From the NCBI GenBank assembly GCA_012798185.1, contig JAAZNS010000170.1, forward strand, positions 1-6,356: a DNA stretch of 6,356 nt. Reading direction: 5' to 3'. Source of the stretch: Chloroflexota bacterium. Lineage in GTDB: Bacteria; Chloroflexota; Anaerolineae; Anaerolineales; UBA4823. The translations under genes and the position numbers were made by a program. This document shows positions 1 to 4,825 of this stretch, one piece after another. Each line of letters starts with the position of its first letter. Within the stretch, counting starts at the first letter, position 1. The notes under the pieces were generated by a model that made no database searches, was not told the origin of the DNA, and worked only from the letters and a program-made list of their open reading frames with translations.

Positions 1-576
1 ATTCAAGATTCACCCTTTGCCCGTTCGTTATTTGGCGATGTACGCTGGGCATGGATTTGGTTGATTCTCCGCGTTTATATTGGCTGGCAATGGCTGGAAG
101 CAGGATTAGCGAAAATTCAAAACCCTGCCTGGACGGGCAGTAAAGCCGGCGCTGCAATAACTGGCTTTGTAACCAACGCCTTGACCAAAACTGGCGGCGA
201 ACACCCTGATGTTCCCGGCTGGTATGCCTGGTTTCTGCAAAATTTGGTCTTACCACAGCCAGCATTTTGGAGTTACCTGGTTGCCTGGGGCGAGGTTTTG
301 GTTGGTGTGGCTTTAATTATTGGCATCTTCACCGGCATTGCGGCATTCTTTGGCAGCTTTATGAACATGAGTTATTTACTGGCTGGTACCGTCAGCGTGA
401 ATCCGATTTTGTTGATGAGCGCAACCATTTTGGTTTTAGCATGGAAAACAGCCGGCTGGTGGGGGCTGGACCGCTGGGTGTTACCCGCCTTAGGCACCCC
501 ATGGAAACCTGGGATTATATTCAACAGTTCTACGAGCGCTTCTTCTCCCTCGATACAGCAGCAAAGCGAAGCTTAA
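1..576 (+). CDS. DoxX family membrane protein, 5' end cut off by window edge
   Basis: The reading frame is open from base 1 to the TAA at 574-576 (191 visible residues). Codons upstream of the TTG at 61 are already family-like (SPFARSLFGDVRWAWIWL), so TTG 61 is not the start and the real start lies left of the window. Hydrophobic segments lie at about visible residues 16-34, 89-108, 110-128 and 136-150, giving the four-helix membrane layout of the DoxX/DoxD family. The GWQWLEAG stretch in the first helix and LGTPWKPG near the C-terminus are, from memory, typical of the family. The tail after about residue 175 is Ser/Gln-rich and probably a disordered cytoplasmic end. DoxX proteins are linked to quinone- or thiol-associated redox functions, but the substrate is unknown for most members and I assign none. 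A hairpin repeat begins 22 nt after the stop and may end the transcript, so this gene is unlikely to be in an operon with the AOR gene. Confidence 0.85.
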   Translation: MQDSPFARSLFGDVRWAWIWLILRVYIGWQWLEAGLAKIQNPAWTGSKAGAAITGFVTNALTKTGGEHPDVPGWYAWFLQNLVLPQPAFWSYLVAWGEVLVGVALIIGIFTGIAAFFGSFMNMSYLLAGTVSVNPILLMSATILVLAWKTAGWWGLDRWVLPALGTPWKPGIIFNSSTSASSPSIQQQSEA

Positions 577-598
577 GCTCTCTCAATTCTATTCAAAC

Positions 599-716
599 AA
601 GGGGCTGTCCTAAAAATCGATTTTGTCATGTTGAGCGTAGCGAAACATCCCTTTTTAAAAATGAATAGACCCTTCGCTTCGCTCAGGGTGACAGCCTACT
701 TTTAGGACAGCCTCTT
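599..716. repeat. Extragenic hairpin repeat, copy 1 (118 bp, long inverted repeat)
   Basis: The outer arms 599-615 and 700-716 pair over 17 bp with a single G-T mismatch; the core is GGCTGTCCTAAAA at 603-615 against TTTTAGGACAGCC at 700-712. A second, imperfect inverted repeat is nested inside: TGTCA...TGAGCG.AGCGAA from 624 pairs with TTCGCTTCGCTCA...TGACA ending at 693. Read through in one frame this gives the 'CHVERSETS' peptide, a well-known spurious translation of dispersed bacterial repeats. It has no coding capacity of its own. It starts 22 nt after the doxX stop and is followed by a T-rich run (713-721), so it could act as a transcription terminator or 3' stabiliser. A related copy lies at 2964-3095. 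Confidence 0.8.
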
Positions 717-866
717 CTTTTCTAACTGCTCAGGTTATGGTAGCAAACCTCTAAATTAGAAAAATCTAGGAATACTCCGCACCCACAAACACGTCAAATT
801 CAGAAGTTCACTCAAACTTGCTGAGAAGTTTTTTTCATATTTTAAAATTCCGTTGGTAAACACGCC

Positions 867-880
867 TGTCATAATTGACA
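867..880. promoter_or_regulatory. Inverted repeat TGTCA-N4-TGACA over the -35 box (candidate operator)
   Basis: Perfect 5-bp arms at 867-871 and 876-880 flank a TAAT spacer. The right arm is part of the TTGACA -35 hexamer, so a dimeric repressor bound here would block RNA polymerase. The regulator is unknown. Short inverted repeats also occur by chance in AT-rich DNA. Confidence 0.3.
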
Positions 881-903
881 ATATTTACGGCTTAGCATAA
901 AAT
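875..903 (+). promoter_or_regulatory. Sigma-70-type promoter, probably for the AOR gene
   Basis: TTGACA at 875-880 matches the -35 consensus exactly. A 17-nt spacer follows, then TAAAAT at 898-903, five of six bases of the -10 consensus. It points towards the AOR gene, whose ATG is 276 nt after the -10 box. It is the best promoter-like sequence I see in the window. A TGTCA-N4-TGACA inverted repeat overlaps its -35 element, which suggests regulation. Confidence 0.6.
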
Positions 904-938
904 TATCACGCGTGGTTATTTTTTAATTGATTACTTCG

Positions 939-952
939 ATTGATCGATCAAT
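939..952. promoter_or_regulatory. Perfect 14-bp palindrome ATTGATCGATCAAT (candidate operator)
   Basis: This is a perfect dyad lying about 35 nt downstream of the -10 box, inside the predicted leader. The half-sites TTGAT/ATCAA resemble an FNR/CRP-type site, but the spacer is 2 bp rather than the usual 4, so it should not be called an FNR box. A further flanking repeat, AATTGAT at 925-931 with ATCAATT at 947-953, allows an alternative hairpin. It could be a roadblock operator or an RNA hairpin. Confidence 0.3.
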
Positions 953-1046
953 TCTTGCAAGATAATGAGGATGGGCTCTACAGATTTTCTCTTGCATATT
1001 CTCGACATCAAAATTTCACCAAGAGTTATAAAAATAATTTAATTAG

Positions 1047-1057
1047 AAAAAGGAGGT
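1047..1057 (+). promoter_or_regulatory. Orphan strong Shine-Dalgarno sequence without a start codon
   Basis: AAAAAGGAGGT is nearly perfectly complementary to the 16S rRNA tail, yet no ATG, GTG or TTG follows at a usable distance (1058-1070 reads ATCGAGCAAAATA). A start-less open frame of 32 codons runs from 1061 to a TAA at 1157-1159, just before the true AOR ribosome binding site. It may be the remnant of a small upstream gene that lost its start, or a ribosome standby site. Confidence 0.45.
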
Positions 1058-1165
1058 ATCGAGCAAAATAATCAATTTTACTTCACTGTAAAATTTCAAA
1101 GCCGCCATACATTAAAAGTTCCCATTGAACAATACTGCGCCATCCGTTTTTTAAATTAATTTGCC

Positions 1166-1173
1166 AAAGGAGG
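1166..1173 (+). promoter_or_regulatory. Ribosome binding site of the AOR gene (AAAGGAGG)
   Basis: A near-perfect Shine-Dalgarno sequence sits 6 nt before the ATG at 1180. It fixes the start of the AOR gene even though the protein begins a few residues later than many family members. Confidence 0.85.
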
Positions 1174-1179
1174 CATCAA

Positions 1180-2943
1180 ATGTGGATTGTTCGGGTAAAT
1201 ATGACGGATCTAACCTATTCTGTGGGGGAGACACCAAAAGCATATGAATATCTTGCAGGCAGAGCAATGACATCTAACCTGGTTGCCGATGAAGTCCCAC
1301 CGCTTTGCCACCCTCTTGGTCCCAATAATAAGGTAGTATTTTCTCCCGGTATTGTTACCGGAACGCCTGCGCCTACTGCAGCGCGCATATCAGTTGGGGC
1401 GAAATCGCCTCTAACCGGAGGGATTAAAGAAACTAATGCAGGATCTTCCTGGGGTGCAGATTTAGCCGATATGCAAGTGAAAGCATTAGTTATCGAAGGC
1501 CAGCCAAAGCAAAAAGGGAAGTATTGGGGACTTTATATTACCTATGATCAAGCTGCCAGAAAACCAAAGGTCGATTTTTTTGACGCCTCAGAATTCACTG
1601 GGAAGCCGCTCACTCAAGTGTTTCCCAAAATATATGAACGCTACGGCGATAAAATATCCATAAGCGGCTGCGGTATGGTAGCTGAACATGGTTATAGTAA
1701 TGCCGGCGTCGTCTTTAATGATCAAGAAAAACGGGCAACGCGTTATGCCGGACGCGGCGGGGTGGGTTCTGTTCTGGCAAGCAAAGGCGTGAAACTCATT
1801 GTCTTGAACCGAGAAGGTGTTCCCGGTGTGGAAATCAAGGATAAAGCTCTATTTGAAGAGGGAAATAATAAATTAACCGACGCCCTGCGCACCCACGCCA
1901 TAACCAAACCCAAGGGCGCGCTTAATTCATATGGAACAGCCGTTCTAATTAATATCCTCAACGAAGCAGGGGGCTTGCCAACCCGCAATTTTTCCAGCGG
2001 AAGATTTGAAGGCGCTGCAAAGATAGCCGGAGAAGCTATTTTCGATGGCGTCAAAAACCGCTTGGGCAAGGAAGTATATAATCATGCCTGCAGCCCAGGG
2101 TGTATCATCCAATGTTCCAATACATGGTTCAAAGCGGATGGCAGTGAACACGCTTCCTGCGTTGAATATGAATCTGCCTGGGCGCTGGGCGCCGACTGTG
2201 GCATCGATAGCCTGGATGACATTGCTGAATTAATTAGATTATGCAATGAATACGGACTTGATACGATCGAGACCGGCACAACCATTGCCGTCGCTATGGA
2301 AGCCGGCGTGATCCCATTTGGAGATGGGAAAGGCGCGATCAACCTTGTCCACGAAATGGGTAAAGGCACTCCCCTTGGGCGAATTTTAGGCAGCGGTACT
2401 GAAACAACCGGACGAGCTTATGGATTGATCCATGTACCTACCGTAAAAGGTCAATCCATGCCTGCCTATGAACCGCGTGCAGTCAAAGGTATTGGCATCA
2501 CCTACGCCACGACGACCATGGGCGCCGATCACACAGCTGGTTATACCATTGCACCAGAAATTTTAGGTGTCAGCGGTAAGCAAGATCCATTGAGCCAGGA
2601 AGGCAAAGCCGCTTTGAGCCGCAACTTCCAAGTCGCCACAGCCTTTATTGATTCTTCGGGACACTGCCTGTTTATCGCCTTCGCCATTCTCGATATTGCC
2701 AGCGGCTTCCAGGGCTTGATTGATGAGTGCAATGGCGTTTATGGAACAAAATGGACATCTGATGATATTAATGCTTATGGCGCAGCTATCCTCAAAAAAG
2801 AACGCGCTTTCAATGAAGCTGCTGGAATACGCCAAGAAGCCGATCGGTTGCCAGAGTTTATGCGCTTAGAACCTCTACCACCCCATAACCAGGTATTTGA
2901 TATTCCAGATGAAGCTCTGGATTCGGTATATGGACAACTCTAA
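1180..2943 (+). CDS. aor: Aldehyde:ferredoxin oxidoreductase family tungsten/molybdenum enzyme
   Basis: A complete 587-aa protein, close to the roughly 600 aa usual for AORs. These cytoplasmic enzymes oxidise aldehydes to carboxylic acids with a bis-pterin W (or Mo) cofactor and one [4Fe-4S] cluster, passing electrons to ferredoxin. The N-terminal domain (about 1-210) shows TGTPAPT, AKSPLTGG and the glycine-rich AGRGGVGSVLASKG. Cluster ligands: C304, C308 and C312 (CSPGCIIQC) plus C496 in DSSGHC (D491-C496). Against my memory of P. furiosus AOR (CX2CX3C), the first Cys appears as N301 and an extra Cys occurs at 312. E331 (EYES), H451 (GADHT) and the NEYGLD segment (356-361) fall near the positions of the known active-site Glu, His and pterin-contacting motif. 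No signal peptide is seen. The start is set by AAAGGAGG. No electron-transfer subunit is adjacent. Two MoaD-like genes follow after a repeat. The family is certain; the natural aldehyde and the choice of W or Mo are not known. Confidence 0.93.
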   Translation: MWIVRVNMTDLTYSVGETPKAYEYLAGRAMTSNLVADEVPPLCHPLGPNNKVVFSPGIVTGTPAPTAARISVGAKSPLTGGIKETNAGSSWGADLADMQVKALVIEGQPKQKGKYWGLYITYDQAARKPKVDFFDASEFTGKPLTQVFPKIYERYGDKISISGCGMVAEHGYSNAGVVFNDQEKRATRYAGRGGVGSVLASKGVKLIVLNREGVPGVEIKDKALFEEGNNKLTDALRTHAITKPKGALNSYGTAVLINILNEAGGLPTRNFSSGRFEGAAKIAGEAIFDGVKNRLGKEVYNHACSPGCIIQCSNTWFKADGSEHASCVEYESAWALGADCGIDSLDDIAELIRLCNEYGLDTIETGTTIAVAMEAGVIPFGDGKGAINLVHEMGKGTPLGRILGSGTETTGRAYGLIHVPTVKGQSMPAYEPRAVKGIGITYATTTMGADHTAGYTIAPEILGVSGKQDPLSQEGKAALSRNFQVATAFIDSSGHCLFIAFAILDIASGFQGLIDECNGVYGTKWTSDDINAYGAAILKKERAFNEAAGIRQEADRLPEFMRLEPLPPHNQVFDIPDEALDSVYGQL

Positions 2944-2963
2944 ATTTTTATAAAAGTTCTGGA

Positions 2964-3095
2964 GAGGCTGGCTCAAAAGAAGATAGTCACTTAGATCGAA
3001 GCGAAGAGATTACTCTATATCAAATAAGATGTTTCGCTCCTCTTTGTGAAACTCACAGCGTGCACCACGACATTACTAACTTTTGGGTCAGCTTC
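2964..3095. repeat. Extragenic hairpin repeat, copy 2 (132 bp, diverged)
   Basis: The outer arms 2964-2979 and 3080-3095 pair over 16 positions, with three G-T wobbles and no true mismatch (core GCTGGCTCAAAAG against CTTTTGGGTCAGC). The internal stretch from 2986 (GTCAC...GATCGAAGCGAAGAGAT) is recognisably the same as copy 1 from 625, and TGTTTCGCT on the right side is its inverted counterpart. It starts 20 nt after the AOR stop, the same placement as copy 1 after doxX. It separates the AOR gene from the moaD pair and may weaken or end read-through. Confidence 0.65.
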
Positions 3096-3321
3096 CAGTT
3101 TTTAATGGTGTTTTTAACTGCTAATAATAAAATCTATTGCTGGCAGAGGAATTATCTTACCTCAAAAAACCATGGAACGCAGGCATTATCCATACTATTT
3201 AGACTATTGGCTAGGTGATAGTCTTGGCGCTTGAATCTTGCACCCTTGGTTACCAAATATCCATATACATTACATTGGTCATGGACACAGGAGATAATAC
3301 ACTGCCTGCAAGGAAAAAAAG
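3096..3321 (+). other. Intergenic region upstream of the moaD-like pair
   Basis: No supported gene. It contains a 7-bp-stem hairpin (3201-3224) and a GATAAT sequence at 3293-3298 that could be a -10 box but lacks a good -35. A 20-codon ATG frame at 3172-3234 has no ribosome binding site and is not called. The moaD pair is therefore either read from the AOR promoter through the repeat or from a weak local promoter I cannot pin down. Confidence 0.4.
3201..3224. repeat. Small perfect hairpin, 7-bp stem and 10-nt loop
   Basis: AGACTAT at 3201-3207 and ATAGTCT at 3218-3224 are perfect inverted repeats. No T-run follows directly, so it is not a typical terminator. It could be an operator or an mRNA structure ahead of the first moaD-like gene; function unknown. 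Confidence 0.3.
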
Positions 3322-3561
3322 ATGCGAATTCGAGTAAAACTATTTGCAACATTATCGCGTTTCTCTAAAAGCGAATATTCTGGAGCGCCTTTCGAAATAG
3401 AAATCCCCGAAGGAACGACCATACAAGATTTAATTAACTTATTAAAAATTCCTGCCGAAGAAGCAAAAATCACCTTTGTAAACGGAATTACTCAACCCCC
3501 AGATTATCTAATCAAACCTGACGACGAAGTTGGTATTTTTCCCCCAATTGGTGGAGGGTGA
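3322..3561 (+). CDS. MoaD/ThiS-like sulfur carrier protein with C-terminal Gly-Gly
   Basis: A 79-aa beta-grasp protein of normal MoaD length. Visible features: the first strand IRVKLFATL (3-11), the conserved EIPEGTTIQDLINLL segment (27-41), the TFVNG turn (51-55), DDEVGIFPPIGGG (67-79), and the Gly-Gly terminus. In this family the terminal glycine is adenylated by a MoeB-type enzyme and then carries a thiocarboxylate that gives sulfur to molybdopterin (or thiazole). Because it lies next to an AOR gene, the likely use is in the tungsto-/molybdopterin dithiolene; MoaD-like genes are known neighbours of AOR genes. The start is supported by AAGGA at 3310-3314, 7 nt before the ATG. The last three Gly codons also form the ribosome binding site of the next gene, which starts 1 nt after this stop. 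No MoaE or MoeB gene is in the window. Confidence 0.85.
   Translation: MRIRVKLFATLSRFSKSEYSGAPFEIEIPEGTTIQDLINLLKIPAEEAKITFVNGITQPPDYLIKPDDEVGIFPPIGGG
3553..3557 (+). promoter_or_regulatory. Ribosome binding site embedded in the Gly-Gly-Gly codons
   Basis: GGAGG lies within the GGT-GGA-GGG codons that encode the essential glycine tail of the first MoaD-like protein. It is 5 nt before the ATG at 3563. It decides the start of the second gene over the in-frame TTG at 3530 and suggests translational coupling. Confidence 0.7.
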
Positions 3562-3562
3562 C

Positions 3563-3937
3563 ATGAAGAATATCACCATTGATACATGGCTATACGGTAA
3601 CTTGGCGCGTTTTGGAGGGCCAAATGCTGAAAGCAGCCATGCAAATATAAAGGTCGAACTCCCTGAAAACTCAACGATTCAAGACCTCCTTACTGCATTG
3701 CATATGCCGAGTGAAGAACGTGGCATCACGTTTATAAATGGAAACCTCAGTGCTATGCCAGGAATCCAACCCGATCTTGCGCATGTTCTTCACGATGGCG
3801 ACCGGGTAGCATTTTTCCATCTGCAAAGTATGTGGCCGTTTCAATACCGCTTTGGGGTGGCAATGATTCCTGAGATGGCAGAACACTTGACCGCCAGCCA
3901 GAATCAGGGCATCCATCACGCATATCATGTAAAATAA
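3563..3937 (+). CDS. MoaD-like beta-grasp protein without Gly-Gly tail, with C-terminal extension
   Basis: This 124-aa protein (start at ATG 3563) is clearly paralogous to the preceding one: VELPENSTIQDLLTAL (31-46) matches its EIPEGTTIQDLINLL, MPSEERGITFING (48-60) matches IPAEEAKITFVNG, and DGDRVAFF (78-85) matches DDEVGIFP. Where the paralogue ends PPIGGG, this one reads HLQSMW and runs on for about 35 residues (QYRFGVAMIPEMAEHL...), finishing with a His/Tyr-rich HHAYHVK. It therefore cannot form a C-terminal thiocarboxylate in the usual way and is unlikely to be a sulfur carrier. Possible roles are a partner or chaperone of the AOR or of cofactor loading, a MoaD-binding regulator, or a metal-binding accessory. 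None is shown by the sequence. One base separates it from the first gene, so co-translation is likely. It converges on the kinase gene 63 bp downstream. Confidence 0.75.
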   Translation: MKNITIDTWLYGNLARFGGPNAESSHANIKVELPENSTIQDLLTALHMPSEERGITFINGNLSAMPGIQPDLAHVLHDGDRVAFFHLQSMWPFQYRFGVAMIPEMAEHLTASQNQGIHHAYHVK

Positions 3938-3974
3938 TCAGTAAATACATTCCCGGATAGAACACTGATATTTT
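3937..3974. terminator. Weak hairpin between convergent genes, possible bidirectional terminator
   Basis: ATCAGT at 3937-3942 pairs with ACTGAT at 3964-3969, and ATTTT follows at 3970-3974. The stem is only 6 bp with a 21-nt loop, so this is a poor intrinsic terminator. Its position in the 63-bp gap between convergent stops is the main argument for it. Confidence 0.2.
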
Positions 3975-4000
3975 GAATCCAAGGAAAGGGGGATATTAGA

Positions 4001-4819
4001 TCAAATCACGATTGTAAAGCAAGTGCCTTTATTAAGCTCGCTCTCAACCGAGATAACGCCCCCGTGAGCTTCCACTAATGATTTTGATATTGCTAGCCCT
4101 AATCCAGCTTCTCCAGCTCGCTGCATGCGCGCAGTATCTCCTCTAAAAGACCGTTCGAAAATATAAGGAATGGCTTCGGGGGAAATTCCGCTGCCGTTGT
4201 CGCTGACTTGCAGCTGCATTTTGCCATCCAGGGTTTTCGCCGAGAGTACAATTTCTCCTCTCTGGGGAGTATAACGAAGCGCATTATTGATCAGATTGCC
4301 TAAAACCTGTGACATGCGCTCAACATCCACATAAATCGGCGGCAAATCTTCTGCGGCATCAACGCTTATCTTTATGCCCTCTTTTACTGCCTGAATTTGA
4401 TAAGCTGCTGCTGTATATTTCAATAGATTTAGCGGGGAAACTTCCTGGCGGATGAGCGGCAATTCACCCGCATCTGCCAGCGATAGTGTTTTTAAATCGT
4501 CAACTAAATGGCTTAAATGTTGTGCTTCAGTATGAATAATGGAATATATCTCCGCTGAACCGGTAAATTTTCCATCATTCAGCGCTTCAGAATATCCTAA
4601 AATGACGCTTAATGGTGTCCGAAGATCATGAGCAATATCAGCAGTCATTTGCCGTCGAAGTTTAACAGAACGTGCCAACTCTGTGCTCATCTGGTTGAAT
4701 GAGTCAGCCAGAATTCCCAATTCATCTTTCGACCGCACTTTAACCTGGTGACCAAGCTCACCTTTTGCCAATGCCTTTGTCGCAGCTGTCAACTCGCGCA
4801 AAGAACGCGTCATCGTCAC
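4001..4819 (-). CDS. Sensor histidine kinase, transmitter half (HAMP-HisKA-HATPase)
   Basis: 272 residues counted from the GTG at 4819. HAMP lies at about 1-52 (TRSLRELTAATKALAKGEL, then KDELGILADSFNQM). The dimerisation/phosphotransfer helix follows, with the H-box AHDLRTPL and phospho-accepting H64. The catalytic ATPase domain is complete: N-box LGNLINNALRYTP (173-185), G1 DNGSGI (207-212), F-box FERSFR (221-226) and G2 GLGLAIS (239-245). All catalytic residues are intact. There is no membrane segment in this piece. The frame is the same as that of the sensor half upstream: only TGA and GCT stand between them, so this is the second half of one kinase of about 460 aa interrupted by a nonsense codon. 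It may alternatively be re-initiated at GTG, since GGGAG lies 10 nt before it. Its partner is the response regulator encoded upstream. It ends in TGA, convergent with the moaD pair. Confidence 0.8.
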   Translation of the reverse strand: MTMTRSLRELTAATKALAKGELGHQVKVRSKDELGILADSFNQMSTELARSVKLRRQMTADIAHDLRTPLSVILGYSEALNDGKFTGSAEIYSIIHTEAQHLSHLVDDLKTLSLADAGELPLIRQEVSPLNLLKYTAAAYQIQAVKEGIKISVDAAEDLPPIYVDVERMSQVLGNLINNALRYTPQRGEIVLSAKTLDGKMQLQVSDNGSGISPEAIPYIFERSFRGDTARMQRAGEAGLGLAISKSLVEAHGGVISVESELNKGTCFTIVI

Positions 4820-4822
4820 AGC

Positions 4823-4825
4823 TCA
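4823..4825 (-). other. In-frame TGA splitting the sensor kinase gene
   Basis: On the minus strand the frame reads GGG-AGC-ATA-TGA-GCT-GTG-ACG. The residues before it (LALIVGSI) end transmembrane helix 2 and those after it begin HAMP, so the two halves are contiguous in one frame. One base change could restore a sense codon. UGA is used as a normal stop elsewhere in the window, so genome-wide recoding is not supported. Confidence 0.9.

Larger units (their letters stand above)
717..1179 (+). other. Long non-coding leader upstream of the AOR gene
   Basis: This 463-bp AT-rich stretch has no convincing gene. It holds a strong promoter-like sequence (875-903), an inverted repeat overlapping the -35 box (867-880), a 14-bp palindrome (939-952), an orphan Shine-Dalgarno sequence (1047-1057) and the real AOR ribosome binding site (1166-1173). 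A weaker alternative promoter, TCGACA (1002-1007), 19 nt, TATAAA (1027-1032), is also possible. If transcription starts from the 875-903 promoter, the untranslated leader is about 270 nt, long enough for a regulatory RNA such as a molybdenum/tungsten-cofactor riboswitch. I could not recognise that fold by eye. Confidence 0.6.

Noticed and set aside
267..668. A 133-codon + frame overlapping the end of doxX and the first repeat.
   Set aside because: It lies in another frame of doxX and then runs through the hairpin repeat; its CHVERSETS ending is a classic spurious translation of dispersed repeats.
939..952. FNR/CRP-type box.
   Set aside because: The half-sites TTGAT/ATCAA match, but the spacer is 2 bp instead of 4, so the site is listed only as a palindrome of unknown function.
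965..1042. A 25-codon leader peptide (ATG at 965) in the AOR leader.
   Set aside because: There is no Shine-Dalgarno sequence ahead of it, and it shows no regulatory codon run or attenuator-like hairpin.
1743..2835. Several open frames antisense to or out of frame with the AOR gene.
   Set aside because: They are shadows of a clearly functional AOR coding sequence, with no ribosome sites and no recognisable domains.
3172..3234. A 20-codon + frame rich in Tyr (ATG at 3172).
   Set aside because: It has no ribosome binding site and overlaps the small hairpin at 3201-3224; its length is within chance expectation.
3530..3562. An earlier TTG start for the second MoaD-like gene.
   Set aside because: It would overlap the conserved glycine tail of the first gene in another frame, whereas ATG 3563 has GGAGG at ideal spacing and begins the beta-grasp domain cleanly.
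4823..4825. UGA recoding as Sec, Trp or Gly in the sensor kinase.
   Set aside because: UGA ends other genes in the window and Trp is coded by TGG. A Sec in a membrane helix end has no rationale, and I see no clear SECIS-like hairpin immediately downstream.
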